The notes: generated by a model from the letters alone, not told the origin. A DNA stretch of 64,000 bases from Sphingopyxis sp. MSC1_008 (GCF_023197165.1 NZ_JALPRD010000002.1:434001-498000), one strand, 5' to 3'. Positions 9,322 to 17,695 are shown, numbered from the stretch's first letter. Translations and numbers: made by a program.

Positions 9322-11574
9322 ATGCGTACGGGATCCAGGCACAAGCTCTATATGCGCTGCTCGGCGGGCGTGATCGGTTTACTGGCGACGATGGGCGCAC
9401 CTGCCGCTCGGGCGCAGGCGGATCCCGCGGCGGAAGACCAGCCGGGGGCGGTAGCGGAAATTATCGTCACGGCCCAAAAGCGCGAGGAATCGGCGCAGAA
9501 GGTGCCGATTTCGATTCAGGCGATCGGTGGGGCCCAGCTTCAGCAGATGGGCATCGCAAACACGAATGATTTGCCATTGGCAATTCCGGGTCTGCAGATC
9601 AGCTCCTCGGCGGCGAACCAGATCTATTATCTACGCGGCGTCGGTTCGCAGCAGGTCGGCACGTCGAGTTCGCCCGAGGTCGCGACCTTCGTAGACGGCG
9701 TCTACATGCCTTTCGCCAGCGCGGCGCTTGCGGGGTTCAGCAATATATCGAGTGTCGAGGTGGACAAGGGGCCGCAGGGAACATTGTTCGGGCGGAACGC
9801 GACGGGTGGGGTCATCCAGATCACCACCAAGGATCCCGAATATGACTTCGGCGGGGAAGCCAGTCTGGGCTACGGCAGCTACGATCATCTTGTCGGGTCG
9901 TTATACATGACGGCTGGACTGAGCGACCGGGTCGCGGCGAGCATCGCCTTGCTCGCGGATGATCAGATGAACGGTTTCGGCAAGAGCCAGGCCACCGGCG
10001 AAGATGTTTTCAAACGCAGCATCTATTCGGTGCGGACCAAGTGGCTTTTCGAGCTATCCGATGCGACGCAATTTCGCTTTGGTGCGAGCTTTGACCGGGT
10101 GAAGGGCGACGCCGGTGGCGCGATCCGTCCCGCCAAGGGCGTCAAGCTCTGGAATCTGGCGACCAATACGCAGCAGGAAATCCCGGACTTTTACGACACC
10201 AATCAGAACACGAATTCGTTCCATACGGTCGAAGCCTTTAGCGTCAGCGGGACCCTGGACAGCGATTTCGATTGGGCCGAGCTTCGCAGCATCACAGCCT
10301 ATCAGGGCAACCGCAATTCCACCTATGTGGACTTCGACGGCGGGCCTGAAACGCTGCTGCCGGTCTATGTCCTGACGAAGGAATATGCCTTTACCCAGGA
10401 GCTCCAACTCTCCTCGCCGAGTGAGTCGCCGCTGGTTTGGACGGTAGGGGCCTTTTTCCTGAAGCAACGCGGGCACACGACCCCGTTCCAGTTCGGATCG
10501 CCCTTCGCGACGGTGGCGCTGCCTTTCGGCATCCCGCTTGGCGACACCTACGAGCTTTATGCAAAGGCGACGACGACATCGATATCCGGTTATGGTCAGG
10601 CGACGGCGACAATCTTACCGGACACGCGGCTGACGCTCGGACTGCGCTACACGCACGATAGAAAGACGATCGATGGCTACGGTCAGATTTCGGGACCTGT
10701 CGCGCCGGCGCCGCTCATCATCCCGCCGACGGTCGGAAATCAGAAAAAAAGCTTTGGCAAGCCAACGTGGCGCATCGCGCTCGATCATGATTTTGCGCCG
10801 AACGTCAAAGCCTATGTCTCGTACAATCGCGGCTTTCAGTCGGGAGGCTTCAACAGCAACAACGCAACCGGCTATACGGTCCAGGCCAATCCGCCGCTCG
10901 ATCCCGAGATCATCGATGCCTATGAAGTTGGCTTGAAAAGCGAATTATTCGATCGCAAGCTTCGGTTCAATGTCGCCGGCTTTTGGTACGACTACAAGAA
11001 TTTGCAGCAGCAGATCTACGTCAATGGTCAGCTACGCACACTCAATGCGGGCGCCGCGCGGATCAAGGGAGTTGATTTCGAGCTGGTCTACCAGCCGGAT
11101 TCCCATCTCGTCATCGGACTGGTCGGCGAAGTCCTCGATGCCAAATTCACCGATTATGCGAATGCGCCCGGCTATACCTATCCGCAAGGCTTCGGCGTTG
11201 GACCTTTGGTTCCCACGCCGATCCCGAATGCGAAAGGCAATTACCTTCTCTTCGCGCCCAAATACACCGGCACGCTCTATGTCAATCACACGCTCGAGAC
11301 GGGAATCGGCAAGTTCACGACGAGTGCCAATGCCGCCTACAATGACGGCTATTACGCCGACCCCGGAAATCTCTACAAAGAACCTCATTTCGTTGTCGTC
11401 AACGTGAGCGAGGAATGGGCGCCGGACGAACAGTTCAGCGTGCAGTTTTGGGTGAAGAACCTGTTCGACGAAAAATATGATCAGAGCGTCACCGCGGTCG
11501 GCACCGTCGGTTTCGTGGGAAATACGGTAGGCGCACCGCGAGAAATCGGCGTTACGGCCCGCTTCAAATTCTAA
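9322..11574 (+). CDS. TonB-dependent receptor
   Basis: About 750 residues. A signal peptide ends near ARAQA (residue 33), followed by the TonB-box-like AEIIVTAQKREES, a plug with KGPQGTLFGRNATGGVIQ, and a barrel ending in VTARFKF. It is the second receptor in the cluster and the same broad sphingomonad type as the one at 4467-6761, but clearly divergent in sequence, so it may take a different ligand. AGGGGA at 9311-9316 favours ATG 9322 over ATG 9286 or 9316; ATG 9352 is another possible start. It is on the same strand as the dioxygenase and hydrolase, 180 bp downstream, perhaps with its own promoter. Confidence 0.92.
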   Translation: MRTGSRHKLYMRCSAGVIGLLATMGAPAARAQADPAAEDQPGAVAEIIVTAQKREESAQKVPISIQAIGGAQLQQMGIANTNDLPLAIPGLQISSSAANQIYYLRGVGSQQVGTSSSPEVATFVDGVYMPFASAALAGFSNISSVEVDKGPQGTLFGRNATGGVIQITTKDPEYDFGGEASLGYGSYDHLVGSLYMTAGLSDRVAASIALLADDQMNGFGKSQATGEDVFKRSIYSVRTKWLFELSDATQFRFGASFDRVKGDAGGAIRPAKGVKLWNLATNTQQEIPDFYDTNQNTNSFHTVEAFSVSGTLDSDFDWAELRSITAYQGNRNSTYVDFDGGPETLLPVYVLTKEYAFTQELQLSSPSESPLVWTVGAFFLKQRGHTTPFQFGSPFATVALPFGIPLGDTYELYAKATTTSISGYGQATATILPDTRLTLGLRYTHDRKTIDGYGQISGPVAPAPLIIPPTVGNQKKSFGKPTWRIALDHDFAPNVKAYVSYNRGFQSGGFNSNNATGYTVQANPPLDPEIIDAYEVGLKSELFDRKLRFNVAGFWYDYKNLQQQIYVNGQLRTLNAGAARIKGVDFELVYQPDSHLVIGLVGEVLDAKFTDYANAPGYTYPQGFGVGPLVPTPIPNAKGNYLLFAPKYTGTLYVNHTLETGIGKFTTSANAAYNDGYYADPGNLYKEPHFVVVNVSEEWAPDEQFSVQFWVKNLFDEKYDQSVTAVGTVGFVGNTVGAPREIGVTARFKF

Positions 11575-11757
11575 TCGACCTTTATGAGCCGGCTGAGGAG
11601 CCGGATACGGGAGCGCGGCGCCGCCGGAGCGCATGGGGGAGCCATCCCATATCGGCGTCGCGCACCTCTGGACCACGTGGCGCCAGCGGATGGCCAGTCT
11701 GGCAAGCGTGGAACCCGCGGCGCGGACACCCCGTGCGTCGCGGCGCGATCGTGAGCT

Positions 11758-12210
11758 TCAACCGCCATTCGCCGGCGGATGTCCCTCCCATGGTTCGAGC
11801 AAGCGCCAAAGCAGGTCCTTGAGCAGCCGCTGGTCCGAGATGGTCAGTTGACGGGTCAGCGGTGCCAGCGCGTCCTGCATTTGATCGTGCAACCGATCAA
11901 AGAGATCATTTCCTTCGTTCGTTAAAAGGACGTCGACCGCTCTCCGGTCATCATTGCTGGGGACCCGCATCACCAGTCCCCTTTTCTCGGCCCTCGCAAT
12001 GAGACCCGACATTGTCTGCTTTTCGAGGCCAAGATGATCGGCGAGTTCCGCCATCCGCGGCCGCCGGTCGCGCAAAATTCCCAAAACGCGGAGCAAGGTC
12101 AGGGAGAGGTCGTTCTCGGCTCCAATCTTGTTGAGCACGGCCATTGTTGCAAACGCTGTCGGCACAAGCGCGTCGACCAGACTCTCCGAAGTCCTATGAT
12201 CTTGTTTCAT
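11758..12210 (-). CDS. MarR-family transcriptional regulator
   Basis: 150-residue winged-helix protein. The MarR signature is clear: MAELADHLGLEKQTMSGLIARAEKRGLV is the recognition helix region, followed by the wing segment NDDRRAVDVLLTNEG. It should repress or activate nearby catabolic genes and be released by an aromatic ligand. ATG 12210 is chosen because longer in-frame starts run into the divergent gene and lack protein-like sequence. The gene is convergent with the receptor at 9322-11574 and divergent from the lipocalin-like gene; the intergenic region carries repeats suited to a dimeric MarR protein. Confidence 0.88.
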   Translation of the reverse strand: MKQDHRTSESLVDALVPTAFATMAVLNKIGAENDLSLTLLRVLGILRDRRPRMAELADHLGLEKQTMSGLIARAEKRGLVMRVPSNDDRRAVDVLLTNEGNDLFDRLHDQMQDALAPLTRQLTISDQRLLKDLLWRLLEPWEGHPPANGG

Positions 12211-12250
12211 TGCTGCAGGTCCCTGTGATGCTGCCCATGATCTTGCCCCA

Positions 12251-12300
12251 TTGACATAGTTCGTAATGCGTATCAAATGTGGTTCGTAATAAGAACTATA
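12251..12300. promoter_or_regulatory. nested repeat, probable MarR operator/divergent promoter
   Basis: Two copies of GTTCGTAAT (12259-12267 and 12282-12290) lie 23 bp apart, about two helical turns. They are enclosed by the inverted arms ATAGTTC (12256-12262) and GAACTAT (12293-12299). A TTGACA -35-like hexamer at 12251-12256 abuts the first repeat. The block is midway between the divergent MarR gene and the lipocalin-like gene and is more AT-rich than its surroundings. Binding by the MarR protein is inferred from position and symmetry. Confidence 0.6.
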
Positions 12301-12417
12301 ACTTGCCGATCCTGACCGGTCCAGCCGGGACGGCTTCATTCTGGATCGGCGCCACATTCTGACTGGGGGTCGAACAACATCAGTCAGAAAAATGGGCCGG
12401 GTTTTGCACGGAGAAAG

Positions 12418-13401
12418 ATGATTATGGAAAGTCCCCAGAACGCACTCGATCCATCGGCGCCGCTCGCGGGTGCCACGCCGGCGCTCGATATCGTCAAAGG
12501 TCTCGCGCACCAACGCGGTTTCACCCTGAACTCATGGTTTGCGATAGGGCACATGGAATCCAAGGGCCATGTTCTCAACTACCTAGTCCACCTTTTCGCG
12601 CTGAGCGTGGGAGGCGTCATCGTTGGGGTCGATAGCGCTGCCAGCATCACCGACGAAACGACGGGATGGTACGGTGTACATCACAAATTTTATCCATTTT
12701 TCCGCGCGAAAGTCCGGACCGACAGGCTTCTCCTGAAAACGCCCACGACTTTGATCGAAGGGACCCTCGACGATCTGCATGTCAAGGCGCAGATCAAGGA
12801 CGCTACGATCGATGTCCGATTGAGGGCGGTCGGCCATCCTCTTTACAATAAGGGAACGGCGCGCTTCGATATGTTGGGAATGGACGTGTTTCAATACTCT
12901 ATCCCGACGTTGGAGACGACGGGGCAATTGACAATCGAAGGACGTGCATTCCCCGCGTCGGGCGCGAGCTGGTTCGACCGGCAGTGGCAAAATCAGCCGC
13001 TCGGACCGCCGAAAGGCAAATGGACGTGGATGGATCTCAACCTTAGCAACGGTTGGCGGGTCAGCCTGTGGGACGCAGCGGACGTCGACGGCAAGCGGGA
13101 TGCGTGGGTGACGGTGATTGACGAAGCCGGCCGGCACACGGTGGCGCATCTGGTTCCGCTCGTCGAGGACGCCTGCGATTATTGGGTGAGCGCCGCGACC
13201 GGCGCCCGCTTCCCGACAAGGTGGGTGGTGAAGGTCCCTGAGCTCAGCCTCAAGCTGGACGTCGTCGCGCATCCGCGAGAGCAGGAGGTTCAAGGCCTTC
13301 ACGCACGTTATGAAGGCGCAAGCCGCGTGAGCGGTATGGTCGGCGGCAAGAAGGTGACGGGATATTGTTATACCGAGATGGTCGGCGATTGGCAGGCCTA
13401 G
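12418..13401 (+). CDS. lipocalin-like protein of the CrtC/AttH family
   Basis: 327 residues resembling the hydroxyneurosporene synthase/AttH/kievitone-hydratase superfamily. Indicators are the central ASWFDRQWQNQ block (compare WxDREW), the adjacent WTWMDLNLSNGWRVSLW strand pair and the terminal GYCYTEMVGDW block (compare GxGYxEMxGY). Members are two-domain lipocalins that act as hydratases, hydrolases or Diels-Alderase-like enzymes on hydrophobic substrates. No N-terminal signal peptide is evident, and no carotenoid genes are near, so CrtC function is unlikely. GGAG just upstream supports ATG 12418 or ATG 12424. It is divergent from the MarR gene, which probably controls it. Confidence 0.75.
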   Translation: MIMESPQNALDPSAPLAGATPALDIVKGLAHQRGFTLNSWFAIGHMESKGHVLNYLVHLFALSVGGVIVGVDSAASITDETTGWYGVHHKFYPFFRAKVRTDRLLLKTPTTLIEGTLDDLHVKAQIKDATIDVRLRAVGHPLYNKGTARFDMLGMDVFQYSIPTLETTGQLTIEGRAFPASGASWFDRQWQNQPLGPPKGKWTWMDLNLSNGWRVSLWDAADVDGKRDAWVTVIDEAGRHTVAHLVPLVEDACDYWVSAATGARFPTRWVVKVPELSLKLDVVAHPREQEVQGLHARYEGASRVSGMVGGKKVTGYCYTEMVGDWQA

Positions 13402-13801
13402 CATCTGATCCGACCTGTGGAACTCAACCCTGCCGCTCGAGCCGATACCGAACCCTCGCTGCTGTCGTGGGCATTATTCACCCTGCTGCTTCTTGGCTTG
13501 GGCGAAATGCTTCAAAACGAAATGGAGGTATCGTCGTCGCGGCGCATATGTCAGCTCGCGCCCGATGCGAGAAATAAGGATGGCCAATTGGGCACGGAAA
13601 ATTGGAAGAAGGCACCGCCCGAGACCGCCGCACGAGATATCCATTGCCCGGGCCTGCATGAGACAGGCCTGAAACAATTTGCCTCGTAGAGCAAAGTTCG
13701 CGCTGCCGTTCCTGACGAAAGCTTGCGTTCCATACCGCCCTGGCTACCGCATCGACCAGCCGGCCATGGTTGCCCAAGACGAAAAGGGACAGGCGAGAGC
13801 T
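13402..13801. other. 400-bp region without a convincing gene
   Basis: No protein-like reading frame with a ribosome binding site was found here. A 90-codon frame (13417-13689, +) exists but has no recognisable features. An inverted repeat GGCCTG-N7-CAGGCC lies near 13650-13672. The stretch separates the catabolic cluster from the ferredoxin reductase gene, whose codon use is more GC-rich, so it may mark the edge of the accessory region. Confidence 0.5.
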
Positions 13802-15022
13802 ATGAAATTTGATGTGGTGATTGTCGGCGCGGGTCATGGCGGCGCACAGGTTGCGATCATGTTGCGGACGCAAAAGTTTGAAGGCAGCATCGCGATCATC
13901 GGCGACGAGCCTGAGCTCCCGTACGAGCGCCCCCCGCTGTCGAAAGAATATTTCGCGGGTGACAAGGAATTCGAACGCATCCAGCTCCGCCCCGCCAAAT
14001 ATTGGGACGAGCGCGAGATAGCGATGCTGCTCGGCAAGCGTGTCGTCTCGGTCGATCCGGTGGCGCACAATGTCGTCACCGAGGACGGCGCGACAATCGG
14101 CTATGACAAGCTCGTCTGGGCGACCGGCGGCAGCCCGCGTATGCTGCCGCTCCCCGGCGGCGACCTTCCCGGCGTGCAGGGCGTGCGCACCCGCGCCGAC
14201 GCCGATGCGATGAAGGCGGCGTCGGAAACCGCGGACCAGATTGTCGTGATCGGCGGCGGCTATATAGGGCTCGAAGCGGCGGCGGTGCTGCGCAAGGCGG
14301 GCAAGAAGGTCGTGCTTCTCGAAGCGCTCGATCGCGTCTTGGCGCGCGTTGCGGGTACCGAGCTGTCGCGCTTCTATGAACGCGAGCATCGCGAACATGG
14401 CGTCGACCTGCGGCTCGGCGCCTGTGTCGATGCGATCGAGGGCGAGGGCCATGTCACCGGCGTCCGCCTGTCCGACGGCGAGGTCATCCCCGCCGATCTC
14501 GTCATCGTCGGCATCGGCATCGTCCCCGCAGTCGCACCGCTGATCGCGGCGGGTGCCGAGGGGGGCAACGGCGTGCTCGTCGATCGCTTTTGCAAGACCA
14601 GCCTTCCCGACATCTATGCGATCGGCGACTGCGCCGCGCACGCGAATGACTTTGCCGAAGGCGTCGTGATCCGGCTGGAATCGGTGCAAAATGCCAACGA
14701 TCAGGCGAATGTCGTCGCGAAGGGCATCGTCGGCGACGAGGCACCCTATCATGCTATCCCGTGGTTCTGGTCGAACCAGTATGACCTCAAGCTCCAGACC
14801 GCGGGCCTGTCGACCGGGCACGACCGCGCGGTGCTGCGCGGTGACCCCAGGACGCGCAGCTTCTCGGTCGTCTACCTCAAGGCGGGCCGGGTGATCGCGA
14901 TCGACTGCGTCAACGCGACCAAGGATTATGTCCAGGGCCGGATGATCGTCACCGCGGGCCTGCTGGCGACGGCGGAACAGCTTGCCGACACCGAAACCCC
15001 GCTGAAGACACTTCTTGCCTGA
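13802..15022 (+). CDS. ferredoxin-NAD(P)(+) reductase family FAD protein
   Basis: 406 residues with the two-dinucleotide-binding-domain layout of oxygenase-coupled ferredoxin and putidaredoxin reductases. The FAD motif [11 protein letters not shown] is at about 6-16, the NAD(P)H motif [13 protein letters not shown] at 148-160, and the second FAD motif DIYAIGDCA at 270-278. It passes electrons from NAD(P)H to a [2Fe-2S] ferredoxin for a cytochrome P450 or Rieske oxygenase. Neither a ferredoxin nor a P450 gene is in the window, so the partner is elsewhere. ATG 13802 gives the family length. It may serve the upstream catabolic cluster, but the 400-bp gap leaves that open. Confidence 0.9.
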   Translation: MKFDVVIVGAGHGGAQVAIMLRTQKFEGSIAIIGDEPELPYERPPLSKEYFAGDKEFERIQLRPAKYWDEREIAMLLGKRVVSVDPVAHNVVTEDGATIGYDKLVWATGGSPRMLPLPGGDLPGVQGVRTRADADAMKAASETADQIVVIGGGYIGLEAAAVLRKAGKKVVLLEALDRVLARVAGTELSRFYEREHREHGVDLRLGACVDAIEGEGHVTGVRLSDGEVIPADLVIVGIGIVPAVAPLIAAGAEGGNGVLVDRFCKTSLPDIYAIGDCAAHANDFAEGVVIRLESVQNANDQANVVAKGIVGDEAPYHAIPWFWSNQYDLKLQTAGLSTGHDRAVLRGDPRTRSFSVVYLKAGRVIAIDCVNATKDYVQGRMIVTAGLLATAEQLADTETPLKTLLA

Positions 15023-15067
15023 CGTTTTCGTGCTGCGCCGGACCCGAGACGAGGCTATGTTGGATCG

Positions 15068-15397
15068 ATGACGGGGTGGGTCGAATATCTTATCAACAGT
15101 CAAGATCCGGCGGACAAGGCGCTGCTCGGCGAGCACCGCGCTCGTTTATGGGCTTACGCTCAAACAATGCAGTGGGTCGTTGCGCGCGACGCCATCGAGG
15201 CTGACGCGTTCGAACATCTTCAGCAAGAGAATGACCTGGCGAACGAGCTCCAAGGCCGCATTCACGCTCGTGGTCTCGCGCTGAAGGACGCTGGCGCCAA
15301 GCCAGCATCCGCTGAGCAGGTCGCCGCCTGGAATGCAAGCTGGGTGCCGCTCGTTTCGAATTTGCCAGAGGAGCGCGCGCTCAAACATTGGGCTTGA
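15068..15397 (+). CDS. hypothetical protein, 109 aa
   Basis: A 109-residue Ala/Glu/Gln-rich, probably helical and cytoplasmic protein beginning 45 bp after the ferredoxin reductase. Codons look protein-like and the composition is not that of a frame-shifted shadow, but codon use is less GC3-biased than that of the preceding gene, as often seen in acquired DNA. No domain is recognised. It may belong with the mobile-element scar that follows. Confidence 0.5.
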   Translation: MTGWVEYLINSQDPADKALLGEHRARLWAYAQTMQWVVARDAIEADAFEHLQQENDLANELQGRIHARGLALKDAGAKPASAEQVAAWNASWVPLVSNLPEERALKHWA

Positions 15398-15401
15398 TCC
15401 G

Positions 15402-15605
15402 TCATGTCGACTTTTCGGTCCGATCAACCGGCTGGATTTGCTCCCAGCTCCTGCCAGACCAGTATCCAACATGGGTTGCGCCAAGAGATACGGCGGTTGG
15501 GAGCAGGAGGGTGTTGGCCATGTCGCCTGGCGTGACGGGCATCCATCCGACGCCGTCGCTTTGCAGACCATACCAGCCGACCATAGGCGGTGAAGCGGAA
15601 TCCAT
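15402..15605 (-). CDS. hypothetical small protein, 67 aa
   Basis: 67-residue reading frame with a plausible globular composition (WYGLQSDGVGWMPVTPGD, then THVGYWSGRSWEQIQPVD). Its ATG at 15603-15605 overlaps the stop of the next upstream minus-strand frame in a TGATG arrangement, which suggests translational coupling. It ends 4 bp from the end of the convergent 109-residue gene. No domain is recognised; location suggests it belongs to the conjugative-element remnant. Confidence 0.4.
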   Translation of the reverse strand: MDSASPPMVGWYGLQSDGVGWMPVTPGDMANTLLLPTAVSLGATHVGYWSGRSWEQIQPVDRTEKST

Positions 15606-15934
15606 CAGGTCTTTCCGCCTTCGATCGAGCCCATAACAGGCCGACGGCTTCCAGGGCTAAAATTGTCGGCGGCGAGCCCGAGGAGGGAGGCATAAATCGT
15701 CGCGTCGAGCCGGTACTCGATCGCATCGGCGAAGTCGGCCTGCTCCGCGCCCGGGATTTCGGTGAGCATCCCCAAGGCGGCGAGCGGCATGGCGCCGAGT
15801 GCCGCATAGAGCAGAATCGATCCCATCATTGCCGATTTAACTGCACGCCCGGCGCTTGTCGTCTCCTGCCTGAAGGGAAAGCCTGCCGTGGCCGGCCTGT
15901 CACAATCCAGATCGGCTTTCGCGAATTCCGACAT
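15605..15934 (-). CDS. hypothetical protein, 109 aa, with one hydrophobic segment
   Basis: Read from ATG 15934 this gives 109 residues with one hydrophobic stretch (about 38-57, MGSILLYAALGAMPLAALGM) and an amphipathic C-terminal half. The longer in-frame extension upstream is Arg-rich and looks like a shadow of the DUF2285 gene. It is coupled to the following 67-aa frame by TGATG. No family is recognised. It sits between that frame and a DUF2285 gene and may be a small gene of an integrative element. Confidence 0.4.
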   Translation of the reverse strand: MSEFAKADLDCDRPATAGFPFRQETTSAGRAVKSAMMGSILLYAALGAMPLAALGMLTEIPGAEQADFADAIEYRLDATIYASLLGLAADNFSPGSRRPVMGSIEGGKT

Positions 15935-16008
15935 CCGGCGGTCGTGAGCGTGCGACCAGGCCTGACAGGGTGCGCGTCGGTGTGAGGAGCGTGTCATCCA
16001 GCGTTCGT

Positions 16009-16443
16009 CTAATCGAACCAGGGTCCCGCGAACGGATCGCTGAGCAAACACCTCGCGCGCTTTACGAGGCGCTGGACGCGCGATCGGTAGGACGGATTTT
16101 CCGCCCGCCAACGCTGCGGGGAAATCGCCCCGCCGAATAGTCTGCGCGCTATATCCTGCTGATTGGCTCCTGCCGTGATTGCGTCGCCGACACGAAGTTC
16201 GAGTATCCAGTGCGCGGCCTTGGTTTCCCTTGGCATCATCGATCGCGGCAAGCCGCCCTTCTGCGCGAGCATGATGAATTGGCGAAGCGCCTGCTGCTTG
16301 GGCTTTGCCGATTGCAGCCCGCTGATCCGGTGCTCGACGAGCACTGGGCCGCCAAGGAGCGTTCCGTCGAACAGATCGAGACGGATTGCCCAGTGCCCGT
16401 CGCTCATCAACCAATGCTCGTGTCGTTCAGCATCAACCTCCAC
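16009..16443 (-). CDS. DUF2285 domain protein of an integrative conjugative element
   Basis: 144 residues with the DUF2285 pattern: an early strand segment GHWAIRLDLFDG, GGPVLVEHRISGL, and a C-terminal HTH-like block GDAITAGANQQDIARRLFGG followed by YRSRVQRLVKRARCLL. DUF2285 proteins are small DNA-binding proteins found in proteobacterial ICEs, usually close to replication and partition genes. None of those genes are present here, so this is a detached piece. It is divergent from the DUF2274 gene, only 38 bp away. Confidence 0.8.
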   Translation of the reverse strand: MEVDAERHEHWLMSDGHWAIRLDLFDGTLLGGPVLVEHRISGLQSAKPKQQALRQFIMLAQKGGLPRSMMPRETKAAHWILELRVGDAITAGANQQDIARRLFGGAISPQRWRAENPSYRSRVQRLVKRARCLLSDPFAGPWFD

Positions 16444-16481
16444 CGCAACAAGGATCTCGTTCTTGAGCCGTGGAGGCGATG

Positions 16482-16697
16482 ATGCCCGAAATCAAACTGC
16501 CGAAGATTCCCGACCGCAAACCGGTGAAGCTCGTCGTCGAAATATTGCCTGATCTTGCGCAGGCGCTCGAGGATTACGCTGACGTCTATGGAGCCGCCTA
16601 CGGGCAGCGAGAGAAGCCTGGCGACCTTGTTCCCTACATGTTGTGGTCTTTTCTCGAGAGCGACCGCGCCTTTATGCGCTCCCGTTCGAAGCCATGA
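16482..16697 (+). CDS. DUF2274 domain protein (trb-operon-associated)
   Basis: 71 residues matching DUF2274: an N-terminal KLPKIPDRKPVKLVVEI strand, then a helix LAQALEDYADVYGAAYG, and a C-terminal PYMLWSFLESDRAF helix. In intact ICEs this gene closes the trb conjugation operon just after trbI. Here no trb gene precedes it, so it is out of context. GGAGG at 16472-16476 is 5 nt before ATG 16482, which decides the start over ATG 16479 and GTG 16470. The stop overlaps the next gene's ATG (ATGA). Confidence 0.8.
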   Translation: MPEIKLPKIPDRKPVKLVVEILPDLAQALEDYADVYGAAYGQREKPGDLVPYMLWSFLESDRAFMRSRSKP

Positions 16698-16930
16698 ACG
16701 GTCAGCACCGCGACGGCTGCGATGCACTGAGTATTTCGGCGCGGGAGGTGTTTGGCGAGTTGCCCGTGGAGCCGATTTGCGTGCGCGTCTCGGTCGCCGT
16801 AAAACTGACAGGAATTAGCCGGTCCACGCTCTACGAACTCATTGGAGACGGCGAGCTCGAAGTCGCGAAGGTTGGCCGGTCGACCTTCATCCGCTACGAT
16901 AGTCTCAAACGCCTTTTCGAACGACAATAG
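16694..16930 (+). CDS. excisionase/AlpA-like helix-turn-helix protein
   Basis: 78 residues. The C-terminal half is a MerR/excisionase-type winged helix: VAVKLTGISRSTLYELIGDGEL, then VAKVGRSTFIRYDSLKRLF, the usual pattern of AlpA and Xis-like DNA-binding proteins. It overlaps the DUF2274 stop by 4 bp and so is coupled to it. Such proteins direct excision or regulate integrase genes of mobile elements. No integrase remains in the window. Consistent with a decayed ICE end. Confidence 0.75.
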   Translation: MNGQHRDGCDALSISAREVFGELPVEPICVRVSVAVKLTGISRSTLYELIGDGELEVAKVGRSTFIRYDSLKRLFERQ

Positions 16931-17357
16931 GCTCCGGCGGATAACGAGACGTGGCCAAGTTGGTCTTTCCGTTTTGACGAATCGGGTGTTCGACTGTAGC
17001 GGGACGGTTAAGCCATCGAGCGTTCCCTCTTTAGGAAACGAACCCGACACACGAAACAGAGTGGGGGCCAGTTTGGGGGCCGCGGCGAAAAATCGAAATT
17101 AGAATACCAAGAATATCAGTTACCTAGGAGCCGGATTGGAATCCCGCTACCCACCAAAATCATGCATCGACGAGGCGAAATCCCCGGCTTCGGCTGGCCG
17201 CCGTTTTGCGCCGGTAAGGCCCCGGAACCCGCGGCCCCATGCCGGCGTTATCGATCTACCCGAACCGATGCACAGCCGGACAGAATCGCGTTGTTTGCGC
17301 GGCGTCGCTCGGCTTGGACCGGCCGGGTGGGGGGCATCAACGATCAGGAGAATTCCT
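16931..17357. other. noncoding 427 bp, candidate element end/attachment scar
   Basis: No gene is supported here. A short tandem repeat TGGGGGCC is present at 17062-17069 and 17074-17081 (12-bp period). At about 17132-17155 a segment resembles the 3' end of a tRNA: a T-arm-like GGATTGGAATCC followed by CGCTACCCACCA. A tRNA 3' end next to an excisionase-like gene would fit an attachment site, but no tRNA body was found upstream, so this is weak evidence. From 17160 to 17340 nothing is recognised. Confidence 0.35.
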
Positions 17358-17660
17358 ATGTCCCCGTCTCTGAAAAAACTAGCACCCGTGGTTGTAATTT
17401 TGGCCGGTTCTCTGGGCCTGGGCGGCTGTGCGACCAAAGGCTTCGTGCGCGAGCAGGTTGCCGTCGTGAGCCAGCGCGTCGATGCGCTCGAAGCGCAGTT
17501 GCAGGCCACCGACGCCACCGCGAAGCAGGCATTGACCGAAGCGCAGGCCGCATCGGGGCAGGCGCAGAATAATGGCCAACGCCTCGATCAGCTCAATGGC
17601 CGGGTCGACGGCATCGAACAGCGGATGCAGCAGGCGCAGGCGAAGCGGCCGCGCAATTGA
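17358..17660 (+). CDS. small coiled-coil lipoprotein
   Basis: 100 residues. The N-terminus has a basic start, a hydrophobic stretch and a lipobox LGLGGC ending at Cys20, so it should be a lipoprotein. The rest is an Ala/Gln-rich heptad region (VSQRVDALEAQLQATDATA...) like Lpp/alanine-zipper proteins and predicted to form a trimeric coiled coil in the periplasm. AGGAG at 17346-17350 sits 7 nt before ATG 17358. It may anchor the outer membrane to peptidoglycan, although no C-terminal Lys is present (it ends in KRPRN). An L,D-transpeptidase gene follows, which fits a cell-wall role. Confidence 0.8.
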   Translation: MSPSLKKLAPVVVILAGSLGLGGCATKGFVREQVAVVSQRVDALEAQLQATDATAKQALTEAQAASGQAQNNGQRLDQLNGRVDGIEQRMQQAQAKRPRN

Positions 17661-17695
17661 TGCGGAACGGCCGTAATTGATCGACCGTGATTTTC

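Noticed and set aside
13417-13689. 90-codon plus-strand frame in the 400-bp gap
   Set aside because: No ribosome binding site, no recognisable domain and composition like a random frame; described as noncoding instead.
13478-15136. 552-codon minus-strand frame opposite the ferredoxin reductase
   Set aside because: Shadow frame of a well-supported FAD protein on the other strand, no domain.
15605-16414. 269-codon minus-strand frame as one protein
   Set aside because: Its N-terminal 160 residues are the Arg-rich shadow of the DUF2285 gene. Only the last 109 codons from ATG 15934 look protein-like.
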